DNA of 64,000 nucleotides from Paenibacillus phytorum (GTDB lineage: Bacteria > Bacillota > Bacilli > Paenibacillales > NBRC-103111), in the NCBI RefSeq assembly GCF_013141715.1, contig NZ_WHOA01000190.1:62001-126000 (forward strand), read 5' to 3'. The stretch's first letter is position 1. Each line of letters begins with the position of its first letter. This document shows positions 17,206 to 26,110 of the stretch, piece after piece. Below the pieces are notes generated by a model that saw only the letters and a list, made by a program, of their open reading frames with translations, was not told the origin of the DNA and searched no databases. A program made the translations under genes and the position numbers.

Positions 17206-19932
17206 TTGGATGCTAAAAGGTTGTTGAAAATTGTCACGCTCTGCAGTGTTTTTCTGACTGTCACCCCTGTTATGAATTGGAACTCCACCGGAGTCGTCAA
17301 GGCCGCAGAGATCGCGCAGCCGATCCCGCCGCTCCTGATCACAGAGATCGTAGCTAACTCGGCGAACAAAATGAATGATGCCGGCAAAGACACCGACGGG
17401 TTTGAATACATCGAGATCTACAACAACAGCGACGCTCCTGTCTCCTTGAAAGGATATCAAATTCTGTATTATGCCAGCTCGACGCTGTCCAAGTGGAATC
17501 TGACCGCCGATCAGACGGTTCAGCCGCACAACGCAATGGTGCTGTGGGTGAAATCGCCGAATTTGACGGTGACTCTGGATGAATTCAATGCGAGCTATGG
17601 CTCGCAGGTCGATGCCGGTCAATTTTACGAAATCACCGGTCAAGGGCTGTCCAATTCCGGCTCCCGCCGCCTGATCATGTCCTCGCCGGACGGGATTGAG
17701 ATCAGCCGGGCGGAATACGTCGGAATCAACGACGTCTCCGACAACACAAGCATCGTGTATGCCTACCCGACCGACGGCAGCACCCTGATGCGGAAAGTCG
17801 CCAACAAGCAGCAGCCGACGCCGGGCGCTTTGACTGCCGGGCAGGCTCCGAGCACGTTCGCACCGGTTCCTCCGGCAAATCTTACGGCCGTCCCGGGGGA
17901 CCGCGAAGTAACGCTGAACTGGGCAGTGCCGGACGGCGGCTCGCAGACAGCAACCGCCTATCGCGTTTATCTGAACGGCAAGCTGACGGATAATACCGTA
18001 ACAGGAACTACATATACAAGGCTCACAGGCTTGACTAATTTTACGACCTATACAATCGCTCTGGCTGCAGTGAACGGGACGAACCAAATCTCCGTGCCGT
18101 CCGTTGTGAAGGCGAAGCCTGTTCCGCTGGTTACGGATAAAGTGAAACCGGCCGCTCCGGTAGGACTGACGACCCAAACCGGACTAGGCGAAGCGACGCT
18201 GTCGTGGCAGCCGAACACGGAAGCGGATATCGCCGCTTATAAGATTTACAAGGATGGCAAGCTCGCCTTGACCGTGAGCGATGCCACATATTCGGCAACT
18301 GTACCTGCCCTCACCGGCGGTGCAGCGTACAAGTTTGAGCTTACGGCGCTGGACTCCTCGAACAATGAATCCTTGAAGTCGGCGCCGGTTACAGCTATTA
18401 TAGCGGCTCACCAGCCCGTCACGCAGGAAAGCATGGGCTTTCAAGTGGATGAACAGTTCCCGCCGTTCGATGAATATTTGAATGTAAGCATCCCTGAAGT
18501 CGTGGTTCCCGGCCTGAAGCAAGGCCTCGTCCCGCAGGGGCTCGATTACATCGACGGCAAGGACTGGTTCGTGATCAGCTACTACCGGCCGGACAAACGG
18601 CCGAGCGTGCTCTCCTTTGTGGATGCGAAGACGGGCGCCATGGCCAAATCGCTGCATATGTACGGCACGGACGGAGCTCCCTATAACGGACACGCCGGCG
18701 GAGTGACGGTCAGCCGCAAGCATGCCTGGATCGCGAATAACAAAAACCTGTATCAAGTGGATCTGCAGGATATCGACACGCTGCCGGACAACACGAACGT
18801 GAATTTTACTGCGAACAGCTTTCCAGTCGTAAATAACGCTTCCTTCGTCACCTATGCGAACGGGGCTCTATGGTCGGGAGATTATTATCAGCCTCCGAGC
18901 TATGCGACTGATCCGGCGCAGCTGTTAACCAACAGGGACGGAGTCCAATACGGAGCATGGCTGGCCGGCTACAAGCTGGACCCGGTTACGGATAACTTAC
19001 CGGCCGACAAAATTCCTGCAGCCGGTAAGCCGGCAGTGCCGGATTATATTCTCTCGGTCCAAGGCAAGATTCAGGGCGCTTCCTTCTCCGGGGACGACAT
19101 TCTGCTTAGCTACACAACGGAAAATGCTTACAGTCAACTGCTGAAATATAAGAATCCGCTGAGCGAAGCGCCGCATACTTACGTTACTATCGAAGACAAG
19201 CAAGTTCCCGTCTGGTTTCTGGACAGTGTCAACCAGGAAGACGTGATGACGATCCCGCCTTATGCGGAAGAAATCGTCGTTCGGGGCGGGCGCGCCTATA
19301 TCGACTTTGAGTCAGGCTCAAATACGTACAGCCCTTATGCTTATTATCCGATTGACCGCATACATTCGATCGACCTGCAGGCTTGGAAGCGATATGACAA
19401 GATCTTCATCGAAGGCCCGGCCACGCCGATGACGCATCAAGACGTCGGACAACTGAAGGTCACTCATGAGCTGGGCAAGCAAGGGACGTCAGATGTGACG
19501 AAGCAAACCGTCTTTACGAGCAGCAACTCCTCGGTTCTTACCGTCGATTCTTCAGGACGCGTAACGGCGGCAGGCATCGGCGAAGCAACGATTACCGCAG
19601 ACTATGGCGGACGAAAGACAGCATATACGGCCCAAGTGCAAGCGAAACTGGAAAGGCTGTCAATCCAGGATGTCGACTTCCTCGTGATGGTTAACTCGCA
19701 TACGCAGCTGGAGGTTGTCGCCACTTACAGTGACGGTTCAACCGCACAAGTCGCCGCCCGTTCGAGCTTTACTCTCTCGAAACCGCGGGTGGCGGAGGTA
19801 ACGGACGACGGTGTGCTGGTCGCCAAGTCTCCGGGTCGGACCCTGCTGCATGCCGAATTTGGGGGCATGCAAACTAGGGACGTGCCGGTTGTGATCGTGC
19901 CTGCCAAACAATACGAATCCGGGAAGCCGTAA
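17206..19932 (+). CDS. Secreted lamin-tail/FN3/propeller-like/Big2 protein, intact form
   Basis: 908 residues from a TTG at 17206, seven bases after AGGGAGG; the nearby ATG at 17210 is out of frame. Domain order: signal peptide (1-34, KAAEIA), lamin tail domain (about 42-205), two FN3 repeats (about 218-305 and 312-400), propeller-like module (about 430-730) with YNGHAGGVTVSRKHAWIA near 493-510, and two Big2-like Ig domains (about 735-812 and 815-900). The module is shared with 1881-3380 and 10196-11347. There is no LPXTG or S-layer homology segment, so it is probably released or wall-associated by its domains. It sits inside an ABC sugar operon, between binding protein and permeases, which suggests substrate capture or degradation outside the cell. 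No catalytic family was recognised. Confidence 0.8.
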   Translation: MDAKRLLKIVTLCSVFLTVTPVMNWNSTGVVKAAEIAQPIPPLLITEIVANSANKMNDAGKDTDGFEYIEIYNNSDAPVSLKGYQILYYASSTLSKWNLTADQTVQPHNAMVLWVKSPNLTVTLDEFNASYGSQVDAGQFYEITGQGLSNSGSRRLIMSSPDGIEISRAEYVGINDVSDNTSIVYAYPTDGSTLMRKVANKQQPTPGALTAGQAPSTFAPVPPANLTAVPGDREVTLNWAVPDGGSQTATAYRVYLNGKLTDNTVTGTTYTRLTGLTNFTTYTIALAAVNGTNQISVPSVVKAKPVPLVTDKVKPAAPVGLTTQTGLGEATLSWQPNTEADIAAYKIYKDGKLALTVSDATYSATVPALTGGAAYKFELTALDSSNNESLKSAPVTAIIAAHQPVTQESMGFQVDEQFPPFDEYLNVSIPEVVVPGLKQGLVPQGLDYIDGKDWFVISYYRPDKRPSVLSFVDAKTGAMAKSLHMYGTDGAPYNGHAGGVTVSRKHAWIANNKNLYQVDLQDIDTLPDNTNVNFTANSFPVVNNASFVTYANGALWSGDYYQPPSYATDPAQLLTNRDGVQYGAWLAGYKLDPVTDNLPADKIPAAGKPAVPDYILSVQGKIQGASFSGDDILLSYTTENAYSQLLKYKNPLSEAPHTYVTIEDKQVPVWFLDSVNQEDVMTIPPYAEEIVVRGGRAYIDFESGSNTYSPYAYYPIDRIHSIDLQAWKRYDKIFIEGPATPMTHQDVGQLKVTHELGKQGTSDVTKQTVFTSSNSSVLTVDSSGRVTAAGIGEATITADYGGRKTAYTAQVQAKLERLSIQDVDFLVMVNSHTQLEVVATYSDGSTAQVAARSSFTLSKPRVAEVTDDGVLVAKSPGRTLLHAEFGGMQTRDVPVVIVPAKQYESGKP

Positions 19933-19972
19933 CGAACATAAGCATTTTAGACAGAGAAAAGGAACGGATTAT

Positions 19973-20575
19973 ATGACCATACTGTTAAGCTTGCTGGGAG
20001 TTATTATTGCTATACCCGCTGCGTACCTGATTTGGATGCATACCGCCCGGTTAACGCCAGGCAGCGCCGACGCGCTGATCGTGCTGGGCTACCGCTGCGA
20101 CAATGACGAAATCGATCCGTTACTGAAGGAACGGCTGGATACCGCCGTGCGGCTCATGTCCAGATACACATACCGATGTGTCATCCTGACCGGCGGTTCG
20201 GTTGCCTCCAAACGAAGCGAAGCGCAAATCATGAACGATTATTTGATCGGCTGCGGGGTTGACCCGCAGCTGCTTGTTATGGAGACTTGGTCCCGCAATA
20301 CGGTTCAGAATATGGTGAACTGCGAACTGCTGATGAACGACCGCGGGCTTCAATCCTGCATAGTCGTATCCAACTCTTTTCATATTCGCCGCATGAAATA
20401 TATTGTAAAATCACTGGGTATGGAAGCGAGGTTCTTTGCTTACCGGCGTCCTGCAGCGATGATGAGGCAGTGGAAGCTGACGTGGCAGGAAATCCGCGCG
20501 TTCAAGCTTACCCTGCCTTGGCTGGATAAAGTATCGCGCATGGAACAAAAGCAGATGATGGGCAAAAGCAATTAA
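19973..20575 (+). CDS. YdcF/ElyC/SanA-type (DUF218) membrane protein
   Basis: 200 residues. One N-terminal membrane helix (about 3-23) is followed by a DUF218 domain with the motifs DALIVLGYRCD, VILTGGSVASKRSEAQIM, METWSRNTVQN and CIVVSNSFHIRRMKYI. Family members (SanA, ElyC) influence envelope integrity and peptidoglycan or lipid-carrier metabolism; their chemistry is unclear. It is embedded in the ROK-regulated ABC operon, which is an unusual place for this family. Confidence 0.82.
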   Translation: MTILLSLLGVIIAIPAAYLIWMHTARLTPGSADALIVLGYRCDNDEIDPLLKERLDTAVRLMSRYTYRCVILTGGSVASKRSEAQIMNDYLIGCGVDPQLLVMETWSRNTVQNMVNCELLMNDRGLQSCIVVSNSFHIRRMKYIVKSLGMEARFFAYRRPAAMMRQWKLTWQEIRAFKLTLPWLDKVSRMEQKQMMGKSN

Positions 20576-20596
20576 AATACAGAGGGGGGCGAACAA

Positions 20597-21559
20597 ATGC
20601 AGCATCAACACCAAGCGCACGGTGCAGTCCGCAGGGAAGCCCGGCCTTCCCGCCTGCGCAAGTCTTTATTGCCTTATTTGAGAAACTGGCAGCTTTACGT
20701 GCTTCTGATTCCGGTTATCGCTTATTTCGTCATTTTTGAATATACCCCGATGTATGGCGTTCAGATTGCCTTTAAAGATTTTATAGCGAAAAAAGGGATC
20801 TGGGGCAGCCCATGGGTCGGTTTTAAACACTTTCAACGTTTTTTCGATAGCTATTTTTTCTGGAGGCTGCTTAAGAACACACTCGGCATCAGCTTGTACC
20901 AGTTAGTGGTCGGATTTCCCGTGCCGATTCTGTTGGCGCTGATGATCAACGAGGTCCGCCAGGCGAAATTCCGCAAGTTCGTCCAGACTGTGACATATGC
21001 GCCGCACTTTTTATCCACGGTCGTCTTGGTCGGCTTGATCTTCATCTTCTTGAATCCGAATACGGGGCTTGTCAATCACTTCCTTGAGCTGTTTGGTCTC
21101 AAGTCGATCTCCTTCATGATTGAAGCGGGCTGGTTCAAAACGATTTATGTGTTCTCGGGCGTGTGGCAGCAGATGGGCTGGAGCTCGATCATTTATTTGG
21201 CCGCCTTGTCCGGCATCGACCCGCAGCAGCATGAAGCTGCGAAGGTGGACGGCGCCAACCGGCTGCAGCGCATCTGGCACGTCAACATCCCGGGGATTCT
21301 CCCGACGATCGTTATTTTATTAATTCTGCAAATGGGGTCTCTGATGGGTGTGGGCTTCGAGAAAGTATTCCTGATGCAGAACAACCTGAACATGGACAGC
21401 TCAGACGTTATTTCCACTTACGTGTACCGGAGCGGGATTCTGGGCGCCCAGTACAGCTTCTCCGCAGCAGTCGGACTATTCAATTCCGTTGTGAATTTTA
21501 TATTGCTGATATCGGTCAACTTCATCTCGCGCCGATTGAATGAGACGAGCTTATGGTAA
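20597..21559 (+). CDS. ABC sugar permease, LplB-type
   Basis: 320 residues with six predicted membrane helices. The N-terminal LplB hallmark is YFVIFEYTPMYGVQIAFKDF. The EAA loop is HEAAKVDGANRLQRIWHVNI. It ends RRLNETSLW, the typical LplB C-terminus. It works with the following LplC-type permease and the binding protein at 15538. Confidence 0.9.
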   Translation: MQHQHQAHGAVRREARPSRLRKSLLPYLRNWQLYVLLIPVIAYFVIFEYTPMYGVQIAFKDFIAKKGIWGSPWVGFKHFQRFFDSYFFWRLLKNTLGISLYQLVVGFPVPILLALMINEVRQAKFRKFVQTVTYAPHFLSTVVLVGLIFIFLNPNTGLVNHFLELFGLKSISFMIEAGWFKTIYVFSGVWQQMGWSSIIYLAALSGIDPQQHEAAKVDGANRLQRIWHVNIPGILPTIVILLILQMGSLMGVGFEKVFLMQNNLNMDSSDVISTYVYRSGILGAQYSFSAAVGLFNSVVNFILLISVNFISRRLNETSLW

Positions 21560-21575
21560 CAGGAGGGAACAAAAC

Positions 21576-22457
21576 GTGAAACAAACACAGGGAGACCGGA
21601 TTTTTGACTTCATCAACATTTCACTGCTCCTAAGCATTGCGGCGCTTGTCCTGTATCCGCTGATATTCGTCTTGAGCGCTTCGATCAGCAACCCGATTCA
21701 TATCGTCTCGGGAGATTTGTGGTTATGGCCGAAGGAGCTCACATTTGTCGGATACAAGCGCATTTTTGAAAATAAGGATATCATGAACGGCTACGGAAAT
21801 ACGATCCTGTATACCATTGTGGGTACCGCACTGAACCTGGTTCTCACGATCTGTGCGGCTTATCCGCTCTCCAGACGGGATCTGAAGGGCCGCAACCTCA
21901 TTACAGCGCTGATCGTCTTTACGATGTTTTTCAGCGGAGGGCTGATCCCGACCTATTTGCTGATGAAAAATTTGCACCTGTTGAACTCTATGTGGGCTTT
22001 GATCCTGCCGAGTGCCATTTCCGTATATAACGTCGTCATTATGCGTTCCTTCTTTCAAAACAGTATTCCTAACGAAATGCAGGAGGCGGCATCGATCGAC
22101 GGCTGCGATAATTTCCGGATTCTTACGCGGGTCGTGCTCCCTCTGTCGATGCCGATTATCGCCGTAATGATTCTGTTTTATGCAGTCAGCCACTGGAACG
22201 CGTTCTTCAGCGCGCTCATTTATTTATCTGATCGGGACAAATATCCGCTTCAGCTTGTGCTGAGGGAAATTCTGATTCAAGGGCAGATGCAGGATATGGT
22301 CGACATGACCGACGATACGCTCGTCAAGAAAATGATGGAAGTTGAAGCGATCAAATACGGGGTAGTCGTTGTGGCCAACCTGCCTGTGCTTATCCTGTAT
22401 CCGTTCCTGCAGCGTTATTTTGTAAAAGGAATTATGATCGGCGCGTTGAAAGGCTAG
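21576..22457 (+). CDS. ABC sugar permease, LplC-type
   Basis: 293 residues from a GTG at 21576, six bases after AGGAGGGAA; an in-frame ATG at 21540 would overlap the LplB-type gene and lacks a site. Six helices are predicted, with the LplC motif FTMFFSGGLIPTYLL and the EAA loop EMQEAASIDGCDNFRILTRV. It ends with the standard KGIMIGALKG. There is no ATPase gene in the operon. Confidence 0.9.
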   Translation: MKQTQGDRIFDFINISLLLSIAALVLYPLIFVLSASISNPIHIVSGDLWLWPKELTFVGYKRIFENKDIMNGYGNTILYTIVGTALNLVLTICAAYPLSRRDLKGRNLITALIVFTMFFSGGLIPTYLLMKNLHLLNSMWALILPSAISVYNVVIMRSFFQNSIPNEMQEAASIDGCDNFRILTRVVLPLSMPIIAVMILFYAVSHWNAFFSALIYLSDRDKYPLQLVLREILIQGQMQDMVDMTDDTLVKKMMEVEAIKYGVVVVANLPVLILYPFLQRYFVKGIMIGALKG

Positions 22458-22505
22458 CTTTTGATGGGACAGACTGGTATGTTTAGGAAGAAAAATATCA
22501 TCGTT

Positions 22506-22529
22506 TCCTGATAAAGGGTTTTATCAGGA
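22506..22529. promoter_or_regulatory. Inverted repeat upstream of the second ROK gene
   Basis: TCCTGATAAA and TTTATCAGGA flank a 4-bp centre (GGGT). No T-tract follows, so it is more likely an operator than a terminator. It differs from the operator shared by 13767 and 15153, suggesting that the second ROK protein recognises its own site. Confidence 0.5.
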
Positions 22530-22590
22530 TTCCACGAAAAAGTACCGAGAGTACGCTGCGTAGCTTTGCTTCATCTTTTGGAGGGGTATT

Positions 22591-23757
22591 ATGACAACGG
22601 AAAAAACCACCAGCCACCAGCTGTTAAAATCGATTAATCAGCAGAAGGTGCTGCACCTTATCTTTGCCGAAGGACCGATATCCCGCGTGGAGTTGGCCGA
22701 TAAAACGGGGCTTACCCAGCAAACCGTGACGAATATCGTCAACCGGCTGCTGCTGGAGGATACCGTAGTCGAGGGTACGCCCGGCGCAAGCAGCGGAGGT
22801 CGCAAGCCGGTTCCGCTGACGATCAATGTCGCCAACATGTTCGCCATCGGCATCGAACTAGCTGGAAAATATGTCCAGGGGGCTCTGCACAATTTTCGCT
22901 ACGACCTTGTCGGCGAAGCCAGGCGCCCGGTCGACCGTTACATGAACGAAGACCATATTCTCGCGACCGTGTGCGAGGTTATCGATGAGCTCCTACAGCT
23001 AGCGCCGGAACGGAGCCGGATCAAGGGGATCGGCTTGAGCATTCAGGGGCTGGTGGATTCCAAGCAGGGAATCGCGCTGCGGCTGCCTGGTATTGGGTGG
23101 GGCCGGTTTCCATTGCAGGAGCGGCTGGAGAATAAGTACGATATGCCCTTCTACCTGGAAAACGACGTTAATTTATTGGCGATCAATGAAAACATGCACG
23201 GCAGCCTTCGAGGCTCGTCGAACAATATAACGCTGAAATTCGATTACGGCATAGGCGGCGCGATCGTAGCCCATAATCAGTTGGTGACCGGGTCCACGTT
23301 CGTAGCCGGGGAATTCGGGCATTACAAGTCATTCACGGGCGCCAATGTTTACCGCTGCCACTGCGGGGGAACCGGCTGCCTGACTACGCTTGCATCTACA
23401 AGCGGACTGGCAAAGAATGCCGGATTGACGCTGGATGAGTTCGCCGAAGGCGTTCGCACCGGCGAGCCGCGGATGGCAGAACTATACGAAACTGTTGTGA
23501 CGGCGCTCTGCTTGGCCGTAAGCAACGTGGTGACGTTTCTAAATCCCGACCAGGTGCTGATGACAGGCAAGATGCTGGAGTCGTTGGGCGATTTGCTGAT
23601 CCCGGCCATGGACGAGCGAATTATGGCGAATGTGCCCGAAACGTGCCGTGGGGTGCGGCTGAATTACATGCGGCAGAAACCGGATGAATCGGCTCTGGGC
23701 GCGGGCTTGGTGTTGAAGCGCGTATTTGAGGTACCTGTCGACAGCCTGTCGCTGTAA
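22591..23757 (+). CDS. ROK family transcriptional repressor, second of two
   Basis: 388 residues, closely related to the ROK protein at 13871: both share LLKSINQQKVLHLIF, GLTQQTVTN, GIGGAI and the C-terminal EVPVDSL. The zinc motif here is CHCGGTGCL. It has its own inverted repeat upstream. It lies at the end of the ABC operon, mirroring the first ROK gene at the start, and is followed 31 bp later by a HAD phosphatase gene. It could respond to a second ligand of the same operon. Confidence 0.9.
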   Translation: MTTEKTTSHQLLKSINQQKVLHLIFAEGPISRVELADKTGLTQQTVTNIVNRLLLEDTVVEGTPGASSGGRKPVPLTINVANMFAIGIELAGKYVQGALHNFRYDLVGEARRPVDRYMNEDHILATVCEVIDELLQLAPERSRIKGIGLSIQGLVDSKQGIALRLPGIGWGRFPLQERLENKYDMPFYLENDVNLLAINENMHGSLRGSSNNITLKFDYGIGGAIVAHNQLVTGSTFVAGEFGHYKSFTGANVYRCHCGGTGCLTTLASTSGLAKNAGLTLDEFAEGVRTGEPRMAELYETVVTALCLAVSNVVTFLNPDQVLMTGKMLESLGDLLIPAMDERIMANVPETCRGVRLNYMRQKPDESALGAGLVLKRVFEVPVDSLSL

Positions 23758-23788
23758 TCGGAAGGAGCGCACAGAGGGGATCGAGGAA

Positions 23789-24556
23789 ATGTCGGATTAT
23801 AAATTGCTTGCTTTGGATATGGACGGCACGCTGCTTACCGACGATAAGCAGGTGACGGAAGAAACGAAGAAATGGCTGCGAAAGGCAGTGGATCATGGGG
23901 TAACCGTCATGTTCTCCACTGGCCGGGGTGTGCAGACGGCCAGCTCCTTTTGGGAGGAGCTAGAGCTTGATTCCCCGATGGTCCTGTTGAACGGGGCGGA
24001 GATCTGGGAAGGTCCGGGCCGATTGATGGCCCGGACCCATTTGCCCCGCGAAACGGTTCGCCGGTTGCATGAGCTGGCTCTCCGCGAGGATGCGCATTTC
24101 TGGGGTTATTCCGTGGAGAGCTTGTCCAGCCGACGCAATTGGGGCGAAGAGCTGTTTGAAATCGACTGGATGAAGTTCGGCATGAAGCATGACGATTTGG
24201 CGGTAGTGGCGCGCATCCGTGAGGAGCTGCTCGGCTGGGGCGGGCTGGAGATTACTGCTTCCGCACCGGTCAATGTAGAGATCTCCGTCCAAGGGATCTC
24301 CAAGGAAAGCGGCGTGCGGGAGGTTTGCCGACTGCTCGGCATCGACATGACTCAGGTCTTAGCGGTCGGAGACAGCGAGAACGACGTGCTGATGCTGCAG
24401 GCGGCGGGGCTCGGCGTAGCGATGGGCAACGCCGAAGAGCATGTCAAGGCGATTGCTGATGCCGTCACCGCCTCCAATAACGAGGATGGTGTCGCCAAGG
24501 CCGTGCAAAAATTTATTTTCGGCCTGGACGTAGCCGAGTGCCGGTCGATTGTATAA
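23789..24556 (+). CDS. Cof-type HAD family phosphatase
   Basis: 255 residues from the ATG at 23789. All HAD motifs are present: LALDMDGTLL (catalytic Asp), FSTGRG, and the C-terminal VGDSENDVLMLQAAGLGVAMGNA. The Cof/YbjI group dephosphorylates sugar phosphates and related small phosphates. Lying directly behind the second ROK repressor, it may remove the inducing sugar phosphate or prevent its build-up; that is inference. Confidence 0.88.
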   Translation: MSDYKLLALDMDGTLLTDDKQVTEETKKWLRKAVDHGVTVMFSTGRGVQTASSFWEELELDSPMVLLNGAEIWEGPGRLMARTHLPRETVRRLHELALREDAHFWGYSVESLSSRRNWGEELFEIDWMKFGMKHDDLAVVARIREELLGWGGLEITASAPVNVEISVQGISKESGVREVCRLLGIDMTQVLAVGDSENDVLMLQAAGLGVAMGNAEEHVKAIADAVTASNNEDGVAKAVQKFIFGLDVAECRSIV

Positions 24557-24671
24557 GGATCGTCACCGCCGGGGGCTGGTGCCTGCTTAAAGGCAAGGCG
24601 AAAACAAAGCCGTAAGCCGTAAAAACCGGCATGAAGTGGTAGGCCAAATGACAAGTAATTTATTTTTACGA

Positions 24672-24707
24672 AAGAAACCAGCAAACCCTTGAGTTTGCTG
24701 GTTTCTT
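24672..24707 (+). terminator. Terminator after the ROK/HAD operon
   Basis: AGAAACCAGCAAAC and GTTTGCTGGTTTCT form a perfect 14-bp stem around a 6-nt loop. The T-tract on either side is short. It separates this operon from the convergent ger locus. Confidence 0.75.
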
Positions 24708-24771
24708 GCACTTCAAAACTTATTTGTCACCCAACACGTACTGGCCATTTCGCAACAAATGGGTTCGAAAT

Positions 24772-24788
24772 GTTGTACAAACTGCAAC
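24772..24788. repeat. Imperfect dyad, first of a pair
   Basis: GTTGTACAAACTGCAAC is a near copy of the dyad at 24817 and lies 45 bp from it in the same orientation, in the gap between the HAD gene and gerKB. The preceding GAAAT is also shared. Possibly a regulator-binding site; nothing else was recognised in the 315-bp gap apart from the terminator. Confidence 0.4.
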
Positions 24789-24816
24789 TTCATAATAGCC
24801 TTTGGGCGTGTGAAAT

Positions 24817-24833
24817 GTTGTAGAAACTACAAC
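24817..24833. repeat. Perfect 17-bp dyad, second of a pair
   Basis: GTTGTAG-AAA-CTACAAC is perfectly symmetrical with 7-bp arms. Together with the imperfect copy 45 bp upstream it looks like a two-site operator, but no promoter or plus-strand gene follows. It may be a relic. Confidence 0.4.
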
Positions 24834-24871
24834 ACTGGTGACCACTATAGCCCATCTACAGGGGGGCGATC

Positions 24872-25981
24872 TCATGGTGTTGGATCTGCTTTACTTGGTA
24901 CTTTTCTTTTGCGTAAAACGGCCACAATAAGCAAAAGCAGCGGGATGAGCGTCATGATTACCGTTATTTCAAACGGAGCTGCGTTCTTTAAATAAGAATT
25001 TAATTTAGAAAAGTTGGGTAACCCCCACATGCTAAACACGATTGAAAATAAGCCAAGCGGAAAGACGACAAACCGGTAATCCGACAGACGAAATAATTGC
25101 CCGAAAGAGAAAACTGCCGAATAATAGAAAACCCCGATTTTAACGAAGTTTCCGACGATCCACAGGGCCAAGAGCAAGACCTCCATATTTTCGAATAAAT
25201 TGCCGAGTTTAATATATCGGAAAGCGATCAGAATGGGGTGGATTTTATTTCCAATGTCTGGACCAAGTAAGAATAAGGTGATGAGATTAACATAAACCAT
25301 ACTCAAGATGACTACACTCATTGAAATCATGCCCCACATCCTACCTTTTGACGGATCGGACAAGCAGGGTAGAAAGAAAGTCATCAAAAAAAATTCGGAA
25401 ACCCAGGCTTGTGGTGTGATTGTACCCTTGATTACAGGGGTAATACCGTGGCTAAGGATAGGAAATATATTTTTTACGTCCGCATCAGGGATAAGAAGTA
25501 ACAGAATTAAAGTTGGTATAAGAAAAAGAGGTGTTAAAACCACAGCGCTCCTTGCCAACAGCTCTGCCCCGCCGCGCACAGCAAAAGCACACAAAAGGAT
25601 TATAGTGGAAATGATTAACAGTAGAGGGGTTTTAAATAGAAAATTGCCTTTAACGAACTCGGCATACTCTCGAGAAATAGTTCCGATCGTATGAAGAGAA
25701 TACAGGAAGTACATCATACCGATGATTTTCCCTATTATTTTCCCGACAATGTGTTCGCTGTATTGGATAACGGTCTCTTTCGGATAGAGCTGGTGTAAGC
25801 GGGTTACCAAATAAACGTTTAGAAAACCAATCAAAGATGCCAAAATCCCAGTCAGCCAAAGATCGTTCTTCGCAGACTGGGCCGCAATCGCCGGGAGCAC
25901 TAGAAAACCTGTTGCTAACACTGTCGAATACATCATGACGCCTAATTGAAAGGCTGAAATTTTCCCTTTTTCTAACATCAC
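24872..25981 (-). CDS. GerAB/GerKB-type spore germination permease
   Basis: 369 residues with ten predicted membrane helices, a member of the endospore germination permease family (APC superfamily). The start MMLEKGKISAFQLGVMMYSTVLATGFLVLP is family-typical and the frame is intact. GerAB proteins form the ligand-sensing part of germinant receptors in the spore inner membrane, together with GerAA and GerAC. The adjacent GerAA-type gene is broken and no GerAC-type gene follows, so this copy is probably not part of a working receptor. Confidence 0.88.
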   Translation of the reverse strand: MMLEKGKISAFQLGVMMYSTVLATGFLVLPAIAAQSAKNDLWLTGILASLIGFLNVYLVTRLHQLYPKETVIQYSEHIVGKIIGKIIGMMYFLYSLHTIGTISREYAEFVKGNFLFKTPLLLIISTIILLCAFAVRGGAELLARSAVVLTPLFLIPTLILLLLIPDADVKNIFPILSHGITPVIKGTITPQAWVSEFFLMTFFLPCLSDPSKGRMWGMISMSVVILSMVYVNLITLFLLGPDIGNKIHPILIAFRYIKLGNLFENMEVLLLALWIVGNFVKIGVFYYSAVFSFGQLFRLSDYRFVVFPLGLFSIVFSMWGLPNFSKLNSYLKNAAPFEITVIMTLIPLLLLIVAVLRKRKVPSKADPTP

Positions 25982-26110
25982 CGCTCACCATCCTTTCCAA
26001 CTATGACTATACTCCTCCGCGTTTAGAAATCCCTTATTGTTCAACTAGTCCCTTTAATGGTTTGAAAATGAACTCAAGAAACGTAGTAGGTCCAGGTGTA
26101 TTTGGCAGGT

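Noticed and set aside
15622-18177. 851-codon open frame on the minus strand
   Set aside because: It lies wholly antisense to the well-supported binding-protein and lamin-tail genes, has an Arg/Cys/His-rich composition with no domain, and no ribosome-binding site. It is a by-product of codon bias on the plus strand.
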